From: Streptosporangiaceae bacterium
GTDB lineage: Bacteria > Actinomycetota > Actinomycetes > Streptosporangiales > Streptosporangiaceae
Assembly (NCBI GenBank): GCA_030041195.1
Contig: JASHOI010000470.1
Span: 1 to 21,196 of the forward strand
Direction: 5' to 3'
Length of the DNA stretch: 21,196 bases
Position 1 is the first letter of the stretch. The number at the start of each line of letters is the position of its first letter. The translations under genes were made by a program, and so were the position numbers. Under the pieces are notes generated by a model. It did not search any database. It was not told where the DNA came from and saw only the letters and a list, made by a program, of their open reading frames with translations. Shown here piece by piece: positions 1 to 7,118 of this stretch.

Positions 1-286
1 CGACCAGGAGCTGGGACAGCACATCCTGGCCGCTCTGCGTGGTGCCGAGCAGGTGCGCGGCGCTCGGCGGCTGCAGCGCGGCGCTGGGCGCGGGGTTCTG
101 GTACGACGGGTCGTACGGGCTGACCTCGGGCCCGATGATGCCGGCCAGCACGAAGAAGCCGAGCAGGACCGCGCCGGACTTGGCCTTGAGCGGCAGCCTG
201 CGCCACTGGCCGAGGCGCCGCGCCTTGACGCCCGGCGCGGGCAGCGCGGCGGGGGGCTCGGCGATGATCGGCGGCGCGGCGGTCAT
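1..286 (-). CDS. Dpp/Opp-type ABC transporter permease, DppC-like, N-terminal part
   Basis: This is the first 95 codons of a membrane permease that continues past the left edge. It would be the second permease subunit of a peptide/oligosaccharide-type ABC importer in the cytoplasmic membrane. The visible part shows a cytoplasmic N-terminus rich in Pro and Ala, a first membrane helix (about residues 38-52, GAVLLGFFVLAGIIGPEV), and the periplasmic start SPYDP followed by HLLGTTQSGQDVLSQLL. That last stretch is the usual OppC_N-to-domain transition of this family. The ATG at 286 overlaps the stop of the upstream permease by one base (TGATG), so the two are translationally coupled. The family assignment is firm. 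The substrate is inferred from the neighbouring glucosidase only. Confidence 0.88.
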   Translation of the reverse strand, partial: MTAAPPIIAEPPAALPAPGVKARRLGQWRRLPLKAKSGAVLLGFFVLAGIIGPEVSPYDPSYQNPAPSAALQPPSAAHLLGTTQSGQDVLSQLLV

Positions 287-1269
287 CACGCCGCCTCTCT
301 GGCCCGGACGCGAGGATCGAACACGACCAGCAGCAGGTCCACGATCAGGTTGGCGATCAGGACCGCGAACGTGATCACCAGGAAGATCGCCTGCATCAGC
401 GGGTAGTCGTCCGAGCTGACCGCGCTCAGCAGCAGCAGCCCGATGCCCGGGTAGGAGAAGACGATCTCCATGACCAGCGCGCCGGACACCACGAAGCCGA
501 GCGCCAGGCCGAATCCCTGGAGTTGGGGGAGCAGCGCGTTCCTGGCGGCATAGGTGAAGATGACCCGGCGGCTGGGGAGGCCCTTGGCCTGCGCGGCGAC
601 CACGTAGTCCTCACCGATCGTGGTGATCATCACGTTTCGCATCTGCAGCATCCAGCCGGCGACCGAGGTGATCACGATCGTGAGCGCGGGCAGCAGCGCG
701 TGGTAGATGGCGCTGCCGATGAACGCCCAGTGCCATCCGGGTATCAGGCCGCCGGCGTACCCCTGGGCTATCGGGAACAGGTGCGCCCGGACGGCGAGCA
801 GCTCGATCAGGATTAAGGCCAGGAAGAAGTAGGGCATGGCCTGCAGGAACATCAGCGCGGGCAGGCCCCGCTCGAGCCAGCCGCCGTGCCGCCAGCCGGC
901 CAGGATGCCGAGCCCGGTGCCGACGAAGAACGCGATCACCGTGGCCGTGCCGACCAGCGTGAGCGTCCACGGGATCGTCTGCGCGAGCAGCGTCGACACC
1001 TGCGCCGGGTACTCGATCAGGTCGGTGCCGAAGTTGAGGTGGCACACGTCGTCGAGGTAGGACCAGTACTGGACCCAGAGCGATTCCGGGTGGCCGACGC
1101 CGAGCATCGCCTCCAGCGCTTTGTACGCCGACGGCTGCAGGTCGGGGAACTTCGCCATGATCGACTGCACCGCGTTGCCGGGCATCGCCCGCGGGATGAA
1201 GAAGTTGAGGGTCAGCGCCACCCAGGCCGCGACGAGATAGAAGACCAGGCGGCGCACCATGAACTTCAC
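286..1269 (-). CDS. Dpp/Opp-type ABC transporter permease, DppB-like
   Basis: This 327-residue inner-membrane permease is the first subunit of the importer. It has an N-terminal helix (about residues 8-26), a periplasmic domain to about residue 95, then five further hydrophobic segments. An EAA-type cytoplasmic loop (EDYVVAAQAKG, about residues 220-230) docks the ATPase. Length and order match DppB/OppB. I prefer the GTG at 1269 to the ATG at 1260 because AGGAG lies 5 bases before the GTG, and that ribosome site overlaps the stop of the LacI gene upstream. The regulator and permeases therefore look like one operon with coupled translation. No binding protein or ATPase is in view; they should lie beyond the left edge. 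The sugar substrate is an inference from the beta-glucosidase across the shared promoter, since this permease class also carries peptides and nickel. Confidence 0.92.
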   Translation of the reverse strand: MKFMVRRLVFYLVAAWVALTLNFFIPRAMPGNAVQSIMAKFPDLQPSAYKALEAMLGVGHPESLWVQYWSYLDDVCHLNFGTDLIEYPAQVSTLLAQTIPWTLTLVGTATVIAFFVGTGLGILAGWRHGGWLERGLPALMFLQAMPYFFLALILIELLAVRAHLFPIAQGYAGGLIPGWHWAFIGSAIYHALLPALTIVITSVAGWMLQMRNVMITTIGEDYVVAAQAKGLPSRRVIFTYAARNALLPQLQGFGLALGFVVSGALVMEIVFSYPGIGLLLLSAVSSDDYPLMQAIFLVITFAVLIANLIVDLLLVVFDPRVRAREAA

Positions 1270-1277
1270 GTCGGCTC

Positions 1278-2528
1278 CTAGCTCGCGGCGGGGGCGGTGG
1301 CGCCGGCGGGCCGGCCGTGCTGGACGACCCGCCGCGGTGCGGCCGGGCGGGCGCGCTTGAGCGGCGCGACCTGGCGGCGGGTCTCGGTCCCGGGCGGGCA
1401 GCCGCAGCTCGCGCGCAGCACCAGTTCGGTCGGCAGCAGCTCGACCTTCTGCCGCAGGTCGGGCTTTGCGATGCGGTTGAGCAGCCGGACGTAGGCCCGT
1501 TCCCCGAGCAGCCGCATGGGCTGATGGACGGTGGTCAGCGACGGGCTGAACAGGCTGCCGGGGTAGATGTCGTCGAAGCCGACGACCGCGACCTGCTCGG
1601 GGACGCGCACGCCGGACCGGGCGAAAACCTGCAGCACGCCGATCGCGGTCTGGTCGTTCGCGCAGATGACCGCGTCCGGCCAGGCGTCGGCAGGGGTGGC
1701 GAGCAGCCGCTCCCCGGCCTCTTCACCCGCCTGGATGGAGAACGACCCGCGGAACGACCCGACCAGGCGGCAGCCCGGGTGACCGTCAAGCACCTGGGTG
1801 AGCGCGATCGTCCGCTCGCTGGCGTCCGGCGCGGTCGGCGGCCCCTCGACGTGGAACAGCCGCCGTCTCCCGTGTTCCTCGACCAGGTGGGTGACGAGCG
1901 CGGCCGCGCCGGAGAAGTTGTCCGCCGTCACCACGTCGGCCGCGCGCTCACCGGGGCTTCCCGAGATGACCACGACCGGCAGCCGCTTGGCCAGACGGGC
2001 GAGGACCGGGGAGGGCACCACCCCTTCGCCGATGAGCAGCCCATCGACCTTGCCGGACAGCGACAGCAGCCGGGGCAGGTCGGGAGCGGCCTCGGTGAGA
2101 TAGGTGATCAGCAGCGACCGGTTGCTGGTGCGGATGAGCGACTCGACGCCGCGCAGTATCTCGTCGTAGAACAGCAGGGCCATGCTCTCCACGTCGTACT
2201 GCTTGGGCACCTGGCGCTCCACGCAGACCAGGCCGATCACGTCCTTGCGGCGGCGGGACAGGCTCTGCGCCGCGCCGTCGGGCACGTAGCCCAGCCGCTC
2301 GATGACCTCGAGCACCCGGGCGCGGGTGGTGTCGCGGACCAGGTTCTGGCCGTGCACGACCCGCGACACCGTGGCGATGGAGACCCCGGCCAGGCGGGCC
2401 ACGTCGTAGAGCGTCACCGGGCTGCCCGCGTCGTCGCGGTTCTGGCCGGCCGCGGGCGGCTGCTGCGTCTTCACGCCGTGACCCGACGGCCATACGGGCT
2501 GGCGCTTCGGCTCATCGCGATCCCTCAT
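1278..2528 (-). CDS. LacI-family transcriptional regulator
   Basis: This is a sugar-responsive DNA-binding repressor. The N-terminal helix-turn-helix is clear (VTLYDVARLAGVSIATVSRV), followed by a hinge region (AAQSLSRRRKDVIGLV) and a periplasmic-binding-protein-like effector domain. That domain includes AVICANDQTAIGVLQVF and VAVVGFDDIYPGSLFSPSLTTV, typical of the family. The reading frame opens at a TTG at 2558, but that codon lies in the operator, so I take the ATG at 2528 (416 residues). A GTG at 2474 is a further option. Even so, the protein has about 45 residues before the HTH and a basic C-terminal tail, longer than the usual 330-350. It is first in an operon with the two permeases and divergent from the GH1 gene. 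The two palindromes just upstream are its likely operators, which implies autoregulation. Confidence 0.93.
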   Translation of the reverse strand: MRDRDEPKRQPVWPSGHGVKTQQPPAAGQNRDDAGSPVTLYDVARLAGVSIATVSRVVHGQNLVRDTTRARVLEVIERLGYVPDGAAQSLSRRRKDVIGLVCVERQVPKQYDVESMALLFYDEILRGVESLIRTSNRSLLITYLTEAAPDLPRLLSLSGKVDGLLIGEGVVPSPVLARLAKRLPVVVISGSPGERAADVVTADNFSGAAALVTHLVEEHGRRRLFHVEGPPTAPDASERTIALTQVLDGHPGCRLVGSFRGSFSIQAGEEAGERLLATPADAWPDAVICANDQTAIGVLQVFARSGVRVPEQVAVVGFDDIYPGSLFSPSLTTVHQPMRLLGERAYVRLLNRIAKPDLRQKVELLPTELVLRASCGCPPGTETRRQVAPLKRARPAAPRRVVQHGRPAGATAPAAS

Positions 2529-2557
2529 CCGGCGGGGCCTGTTATGCGCGTACGTCA

Positions 2558-2594
2558 ATCTAAGCGCTTACATTTGAGGATCTAAGCGCTTACA
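2558..2594. promoter_or_regulatory. Tandem LacI-type operators between regulator and beta-glucosidase
   Basis: The 15-mer ATCTAAGCGCTTACA occurs twice without mismatch, at 2558-2572 and 2580-2594. Each holds the perfect palindrome TAAGCGCTTA (2561-2570 and 2583-2592), with the central CG step typical of LacI-family operators. The copies are 22 bp apart, two helical turns, so two dimers could bind on one DNA face. The site lies between the divergent LacI and GH1 genes. That the encoded LacI protein binds here is inferred from position and symmetry. Confidence 0.85.
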
Positions 2595-2596
2595 AT
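2567..2596 (+). promoter_or_regulatory. Probable promoter of the beta-glucosidase gene
   Basis: A -10-like TACAAT (2591-2596) follows a -35-like CTTACA (2567-2572) with an 18-bp spacer. The -35 lies in the first operator and the -10 in the second, so a bound repressor would block both. Transcription would start near 2603, about 65 bases before the start codon. This is a prediction from hexamer resemblance. Confidence 0.5.
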
Positions 2597-2669
2597 AAAC
2601 CTCGGTCAAGGGAGGGTCAAGGCTCCTGACCCCGGCAGATGAGCGCCCGATACGGCGCGAGGAGGCACG

Positions 2670-4094
2670 ATGACGACACCGCGGGCCAGCGCCGATGGCG
2701 CCCTGATCTTCCCCGAGGGTTTCGCCTGGGGGACGGCGACGGCCGCTTACCAGATCGAGGGCGCGGTGAGCGCGGACGGCCGGGGCCTGTCGGTGTGGGA
2801 CACGTTCAGCCGGGTGCCGGGCAAGGTGCACGGCGGGGACACCGGCGACATCGCGTGTGACTCCTATCACCGGTACCGCGAGGACGTCGCGCTGATGGCG
2901 TCGATGGGCCTGAACGCGTACCGGTTCTCGATCTCGTGGCCACGGATCGTCCCTGGCGGCCGGGGTGCGGTGAACCAGAAGGGTCTCGACCACTACAAGG
3001 CGCTGCTGGACGAGCTTGGCCAGCACGACATCGCCGCCACGGTCACGCTCTTCCACTGGGACCTGCCGCAGGAACTCCAGGACGAGGGCGGCTGGGCGGC
3101 GCGGGACACCGCCGCGCGGTTCGCCGACTACGCGGCGGTGGTCGGCTCGGCGCTCGGTGACCGGGTCGCGCGGTGGATCACGCTCAACGAGCCGCAGGTG
3201 GTGGCCAGCCACGGTTACCGTACCGGGGAGCATGCTCCAGGCGTCCGCGACGCGGACGCCGCGGCAGCGGCCACGCACCACCTGCTCCTCGGGCACGGCC
3301 TGGCCACGCAGGCGCTGCGGTCGGCGTCGCCGGGTGCCGTGCCGGTGGGGATAACGCTGGACATGCATCCGCTCCGGCTGCCGGAAGGGCCGGTTACGGA
3401 CGCCGTGGAGCAGGCGTCGCGGATCCGTGACGCCGAACTGAACCGCCTGTACCTGGAGCCGGTGCTGCACGGGCGGTACCCCGCTGAGGCCAGGGACGGG
3501 CTGATGCCGCCGGACTCGGTGGTGGCCGCGGGCGACCTGGACATCATCGGCCAGCCCATCGACTTCCTCGGGGTCAACTACTACGCGCCGGTGTTCCTGC
3601 GCGCCGGCGACCCCGCTGACCTGCGGCGCGGCGAGAAGAAGGTGCCCGGTGGCGACGACCTCCCCGGCGTCGTCGAATTCGCCCCCGAGGGGCTGGAACG
3701 GACGCCGATGGGATGGCTCGTCGACCCCGAAGGGCTGTACGAGCTGCTGCTGAGCCTGTCCAAGGACGCCGCGGGCCTTCCGCTGTACATCACCGAGAAC
3801 GGCCGCGCCGCCGAGGACTACGTGAACCCGAACGGCGAGGTCAACGACGTCGAGCGGATCAGGTACCTGCACCTGCACTTGGAAGCCGCCGCCCGGGCGA
3901 TCCGGGACGGCGCGAACCTGGCCGGCTACTTCCTCTGGTCGCTGCTGGACAACTTCGAGTGGGGCTGGGGGTACCAGAAGCGCTTCGGGATCGTGTTCGT
4001 CGACTTCGGCACCCAGCGCCGGATCCCCAAGTCCAGCGCTCGCTTCTACGCCGACGTGGTGCGCGCGAACGCCGTCCCGCCCCTCCCCGCCTAA
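2670..4094 (+). CDS. GH1 beta-glucosidase
   Basis: This 474-residue glycoside hydrolase family 1 enzyme hydrolyses beta-glucosides such as cellobiose by the retaining mechanism. All family landmarks are present: FAWGTATAAYQIEG at residues 18-31, the FHWDLP motif at 128-133, the acid/base glutamate in TLNEP (E174), the nucleophile in ITENG (E376), and the C-terminal LLDNFEWGWGY substrate-binding segment. Length is normal. There is no signal peptide, so the enzyme should act in the cytoplasm on imported oligosaccharides. A GAGGAGG ribosome site lies just upstream of the ATG. It is divergent from the LacI-permease operon and is probably induced with it when the repressor leaves the tandem operators. 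Other beta-glycosidase specificities (galactoside, fucoside) occur in the family and cannot be excluded. Confidence 0.96.
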   Translation: MTTPRASADGALIFPEGFAWGTATAAYQIEGAVSADGRGLSVWDTFSRVPGKVHGGDTGDIACDSYHRYREDVALMASMGLNAYRFSISWPRIVPGGRGAVNQKGLDHYKALLDELGQHDIAATVTLFHWDLPQELQDEGGWAARDTAARFADYAAVVGSALGDRVARWITLNEPQVVASHGYRTGEHAPGVRDADAAAAATHHLLLGHGLATQALRSASPGAVPVGITLDMHPLRLPEGPVTDAVEQASRIRDAELNRLYLEPVLHGRYPAEARDGLMPPDSVVAAGDLDIIGQPIDFLGVNYYAPVFLRAGDPADLRRGEKKVPGGDDLPGVVEFAPEGLERTPMGWLVDPEGLYELLLSLSKDAAGLPLYITENGRAAEDYVNPNGEVNDVERIRYLHLHLEAAARAIRDGANLAGYFLWSLLDNFEWGWGYQKRFGIVFVDFGTQRRIPKSSARFYADVVRANAVPPLPA

Positions 4095-4102
4095 CCCAAA
4101 CA

Positions 4103-4131
4103 GCCCATTTGCAATAGCGCGCAAATAGGGC
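4103..4131 (+). terminator. Hairpin after the beta-glucosidase gene
   Basis: GCCCATTTGC (4103-4112) pairs with GCAAATAGGGC (4121-4131) with one bulged A and an 8-base loop. It starts 8 bases after the stop codon. No U tract follows, which is common for actinobacterial terminators. Confidence 0.6.
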
Positions 4132-4237
4132 TCGCAGCGCAATAACCCGTTGGTTTGCGTCATCACGCTTGCCGGCGCGGCGACTGGCCGGCTCCGGTGC
4201 CGATTCGCCCATCCGCGACAAACCCGGCGCCGCGCCG

Positions 4238-4276
4238 CGCCTCAGCCCGCCACCTTCGCGCCTCAGCCCGCCACCT
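4238..4276. repeat. Two-copy 21-bp tandem repeat
   Basis: An 18-base unit (CGCCTCAGCCCGCCACCT) occurs perfectly at 4238-4255 and 4259-4276, giving a 21-bp period. It lies in a non-coding stretch and no function is evident. Confidence 0.75.
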
Positions 4277-4278
4277 AA

Positions 4279-4329
4279 AAGATCTAGGAGGATCAGCGGC
4301 GCCATCTGCGCGCGAGGCTCCTAGATCTT
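4279..4329. repeat. 12-bp perfect inverted repeat, third half-copy nearby
   Basis: AAGATCTAGGAG (4279-4290) and CTCCTAGATCTT (4318-4329) are perfect inverted repeats separated by 27 bases. The 10-mer CTCCTAGATC recurs at 4491-4500. This could be an intergenic repeat element or a long hairpin. I do not recognise the family. Confidence 0.65.
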
Positions 4330-4559
4330 CGGCGAACCCCGCCGCGGATCCGGAAACCGGCCGCCGGCCCGCACCTGACCGCTCCTGATGCGACGCCGGT
4401 CACCACATCGCCGCCAGAGCCCGAGAACAGGCCCGCCACCAAGATCAAACCGCCGAGTTAATCATCTACGAGCCCATACTGCCGCCCAGTCTCCTAGATC
4501 ATCTGGCGCTGCACCCGTAGTGAGGCAGGAGGTGTCGATGGGGTGGGAGGTATCCGTGG
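4330..4559. other. Intergenic stretch without a credible gene
   Basis: The whole region from the glucosidase stop (4094) to 4559 carries only short Arg/Pro/Ser-rich open frames, which look like GC-rich noise. Apart from the hairpin and the repeats listed separately, I see nothing in it. Confidence 0.6.
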
Positions 4560-5558
4560 TCAGGTGGGCGGCAGGCGGCACTCTGGGCCGCACCGCCGCA
4601 GTTGGCCGGTCCAGCCGCGGGCGCGCAGCGTCGCCGCTACTTCGGCGGCGGTCTGGCATGGGCGCTCGGTGACGTCGGTCCAGCCGTACCGCAGCGTGAC
4701 CATGCCGCTTGCGGCGGCGGCGTTGTCGCGGCGGTTGTCCGCCAGCCGCTGCTCGGCCGGATGGCTGGCCGCGCCGTCGAGTTCCACGACCACGCCGTAC
4801 CTGCGATAACGCACGTCACGCTGGATCACGCGCCCGTTCTGGGCGGCGCAGGCCTGCCGGTCCGCAGCTGGCAGGCCGTGCGCTCGCTCGACGTCCCGCA
4901 GGTACCGGTACTCGAGCGGTGAGTGCACGCCGCTGGCCACGTCCTGAAGCGCTTCGCGGATCTCCGTGCGCCAGCGGCTTCTGGACCGCGCGTCCAGGCT
5001 CTGGCGCAGCAGGACAGGCAGGGTGAGCCGCCTCTGGCAGGCCCTGGCCAGCAGCGCTACCACGTCATCAAAGTCGGCCGCGGCCTGAGCGAGGTCGAGC
5101 ACGGTCTCCTCGACCATCGTCCGCGGGGGAAGCAGGCCAGGATCGCGGATCTGCTCCAGGTCCCGGGATGATCTGTGGATGACCAGCCCCGGTATCGGCT
5201 CTACCCGCTGAGCCTGCGGGATCGTGACATGCAGCAGCTTGCTGGGCCTGGCGATCAGGCCGTACGTCTCGGCAGCGGTCTCGTGGCTGAGAACAGACCG
5301 TGGCCCGGCCCGGAGCACGGCAGCCCACATCACGGCATCGCGCGGCGGCTCGCCGGTGAACGTCGCATATACGCCAAGGTGAAGCCGGCGCCAGCGGCCG
5401 GCGCGGGCCAGGTTCCTCATCGCCTCGACGCTGAGGCAGGCGTAGCTGGCCTGCCAAGTGGCGATCACGCCACGCTGCAGGCGCAATAACCGCTGGCAGC
5501 GATCTGGCAACTCTGTCACAGCAACAGCGTTGCGCGCGGGTCTGACATATCGGTGCAA
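4560..5558 (-). CDS. DUF559 / Vsr-like fold protein with N-terminal AbiEi-like region
   Basis: This protein of up to 332 residues is of a kind common in actinobacteria and of unknown function. The N-terminal part (to about residue 90) looks like the winged-helix region often annotated as AbiEi antitoxin (RNLARAGRWRRLHLGVYATF). The C-terminal part (about 215-320) matches the DUF559 / very-short-patch-repair nuclease fold: HSPLEYRYLRDVERAHGLP, then VVVELDGAASHP, then ADNRRD and TLRYGWTDV. The acidic residues expected of the PD-(D/E)XK-like site are visible. The start is uncertain: TTG 5558 begins the frame, GTG 5519 is an alternative, and neither has a good ribosome site. The stop of the PPOX gene is only 7 bases upstream, so co-transcription from the TetR-controlled promoter is likely. 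Nuclease activity is unproven for this family. Confidence 0.82.
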   Translation of the reverse strand: MHRYVRPARNAVAVTELPDRCQRLLRLQRGVIATWQASYACLSVEAMRNLARAGRWRRLHLGVYATFTGEPPRDAVMWAAVLRAGPRSVLSHETAAETYGLIARPSKLLHVTIPQAQRVEPIPGLVIHRSSRDLEQIRDPGLLPPRTMVEETVLDLAQAAADFDDVVALLARACQRRLTLPVLLRQSLDARSRSRWRTEIREALQDVASGVHSPLEYRYLRDVERAHGLPAADRQACAAQNGRVIQRDVRYRRYGVVVELDGAASHPAEQRLADNRRDNAAAASGMVTLRYGWTDVTERPCQTAAEVAATLRARGWTGQLRRCGPECRLPPT

Positions 5559-5565
5559 GCGGTGG

Positions 5566-6441
5566 TCAGCCGGGGGCAGAAACCGAGCCGCGGCCGTCGG
5601 CTGGCTCGTCGTGCAACGCCGCGAGCAGCGGCCGGTTGGCCTCGGCCATTCTGCTCATTCCGCGGAGCTCGGCTATGCGCCCGCGCAGGCTGGCCCGCGC
5701 CGGGCTGAGAGAACCCGCCCTGCGGCTGACCGCAAGCCGGCCGTCGTTGATGTCGCCGCTGAGCCGGAGCTGCCGCAGATCCGTGCTGCGATGGTGCTCT
5801 TCGTGGACGAGCAGGCAGGCCGGCCCGTCCGGGAACGGCCGGTCGGCGCCGGCCGCCCGCAGATCGATGACCGGCTCGTCCAGGGGCGGCGCGTGCCGCA
5901 GCGGAACGATGCGGGGCAACCCGTCCGAGCAGAAGAACGTGACCGTGACCCGGTCGCTGCCCGGGGTGGCCGAAACATCGGAATTGAGCCGGATGATGAC
6001 GCGACCCGAGTACCACCACAACAACCGCCGGTGCAGCGGAAGCCGCAGCAACGTCCGCGAAGGAGGATATTTGCGCAGTTCCTGTGCTTGCAGCCGGGCG
6101 CGGAACACCTCGCCCGTCTCGTCCAGCTGCACCCGCGCGTTCCCGCGGAGCTGCGCTTCCCCGGCCAGGATCGCCACCCGTGGATCGATCCGGATCGATC
6201 GAACCTTGGCCAGCACCGCCAGCAGCGACGTGATCACCACGTCATCGCCGTCAACGAACGGGGTCACCGCGCAGGCGACCGGCCGATGCGCGGGCCCGAC
6301 GAAGGCAAGCACGCCCACCGCCGCGCGATCCACCGCCGCCAGGCGGCCCGGCGACGGCGACGGCGATGGCGAAGGCGACGGCGATGGCGAAGGCGAAAGC
6401 GATGACGACCGCGACACCGATCGCAGCTTGGCGTAACGCAC
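5566..6441 (-). CDS. PPOX-class split-barrel (FMN/F420-binding-like) protein
   Basis: This is a pyridoxamine-5'-phosphate-oxidase-like split beta-barrel protein, probably a cytoplasmic flavin- or F420-dependent oxidoreductase of unknown substrate. Supporting segments are VDRAAVGVLAFVGPAHRPVA, VTPFVDGDDVVITS, LAKVRSIRIDPRVAILA, LRGNARVQLDETG, and AQELRKYPPSRTLL with LHRRLLWWYSGRVIIRL. These run in the order usual for the actinobacterial PPOX family. A Ser-Pro dipeptide repeat (8 SP units) precedes the barrel. The open frame extends to 6465, but a promoter (-10 at 6454-6449) and a TetR-type operator lie there. I therefore prefer the GTG at 6441, close to the predicted transcript start, as a leaderless start; GTG 6417 and GTG 6333 are other options. 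It is divergent from the TetR gene and probably repressed by it. Confidence 0.78.
   Translation of the reverse strand: MRYAKLRSVSRSSSLSPSPSPSPSPSPSPSPGRLAAVDRAAVGVLAFVGPAHRPVACAVTPFVDGDDVVITSLLAVLAKVRSIRIDPRVAILAGEAQLRGNARVQLDETGEVFRARLQAQELRKYPPSRTLLRLPLHRRLLWWYSGRVIIRLNSDVSATPGSDRVTVTFFCSDGLPRIVPLRHAPPLDEPVIDLRAAGADRPFPDGPACLLVHEEHHRSTDLRQLRLSGDINDGRLAVSRRAGSLSPARASLRGRIAELRGMSRMAEANRPLLAALHDEPADGRGSVSAPG
6350..6403. repeat. GGCGAN hexamer repeat coding Ser-Pro
   Basis: Eight uninterrupted GGCGAN units (6350-6397) are followed by one degenerate unit. Read on the minus strand they encode the Ser-Pro run near the N-terminus of the PPOX protein. The 6-bp unit means copy-number change would keep the frame. 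Confidence 0.85.
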
Positions 6442-6489
6442 GTTATGGAACCTACCGCGCGGCACCCGCTTTGCGCAACGTTTGTTACG
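6432..6489. promoter_or_regulatory. Two TetR-type operators in the divergent promoter region
   Basis: CGTAACGCACGTTATG (6432-6447) and CGCAACGTTTGTTACG (6474-6489) both fit one imperfect palindrome, CGYAACGNNYGTTAYG. Their centres are 42 bp apart, about four helical turns. One covers the transcript start of the PPOX gene, the other the promoter of the TetR gene. Binding by the adjacent TetR protein is inferred. Confidence 0.72.
6449..6478 (-). promoter_or_regulatory. Probable promoter of the PPOX gene
   Basis: On the minus strand TTGCGC (6478-6473) and TAGGTT (6454-6449) are separated by 18 bp. The predicted start, near 6442, falls on the GTG at 6441. Hexamer resemblance only. Confidence 0.45.
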
Positions 6490-6498
6490 GATACGCTA
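6471..6498 (+). promoter_or_regulatory. Probable promoter of the TetR gene
   Basis: TTGCGC (6471-6476) and TACGCT (6493-6498) are 16 bp apart. The start point would be within a few bases of the ATG at 6510, and no ribosome site precedes that ATG, which fits a leaderless or very short-leader transcript. Confidence 0.4.
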
Positions 6499-6509
6499 CT
6501 GTCGTCGGC

Positions 6510-7118
6510 ATGCCGAAGATTGTCGATCACGACCAGCGGCGCCGGGAGCTGCTGGAGGCGACGGCAGCGGTCATCGCCGCCGAGGGAATCCAGGCCGCGA
6601 CGGTGCGCCGGATCGCCCAGCAGGCCGGGTGCACGACCGGCCTGGTGACCCACTACTTCGCGGAGAAAGACGATCTGATCATCGGCGCGCTCCGGCACGT
6701 GCACGCCGCGGCGGCCGACCGGATGAAGATGGTGGTCCACGGCCATCAGGCTGGCGGGATGGGGGCGCTCCGGGCCGTGCTGCTGGAGGCCCTGCCGCTG
6801 ACCAGCGTCGGCCAGCTCGAATGGCGCGTCTGGCTTTCGTTCTGGGGCGTTGCGTGGTCCAGCGCCCCGCTGTCGGCCGAGCACCGGGAACGCTATGCAC
6901 CATGGCGCCGGCTCATCCACAATCTGCTGCGCCAGGCGGCACGGCTGGGTCAGGTAACGCCGGACCTGAACCTGCCCGAGGCGACGGACCGGCTGTTGGC
7001 CCTGATTGACGGCCTCGGGCTGCAGGCGACCTATGAGCCGCGACGCCTGACGAACCGGCGGGTGGCGGCCATCATCGACGCGCAGCTCGCCGAGTTCACA
7101 AGCGCCGTCACGGGTTGA
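6510..7118 (+). CDS. TetR/AcrR-family transcriptional regulator
   Basis: This is a 202-residue one-component repressor. The N-terminal HTH is classical: RRRELLEATAAVIAAEGIQ then TVRRIAQQAGCTTGLVTHYFAEKDDL (about residues 10-55). The C-terminal ligand/dimer region (VWLSFWGVAWSSAPLSAEHRERY, then DRLLALIDGLGLQATYEP) resembles the BetI-type TetR_C. The frame is open back to 6366, but the HTH spacing and the promoter position fix the start at the ATG of 6510. It is divergent from the PPOX gene, and the two operators between them suggest it represses both. Its last 11 bases overlap the end of the convergent phosphatase gene. The ligand is unknown. Confidence 0.94.
   Translation: MPKIVDHDQRRRELLEATAAVIAAEGIQAATVRRIAQQAGCTTGLVTHYFAEKDDLIIGALRHVHAAAADRMKMVVHGHQAGGMGALRAVLLEALPLTSVGQLEWRVWLSFWGVAWSSAPLSAEHRERYAPWRRLIHNLLRQAARLGQVTPDLNLPEATDRLLALIDGLGLQATYEPRRLTNRRVAAIIDAQLAEFTSAVTG

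Noticed and set aside
2568..4166. 532-residue minus-strand open frame opposite the beta-glucosidase
   Set aside because: Composition is shadow-like and the plus strand encodes a complete GH1 enzyme.
4388..4672. 94-residue plus-strand frame in the intergenic region
   Set aside because: Arg/Pro/Ser-rich, no ribosome site, and it overlaps the end of the DUF559 gene.
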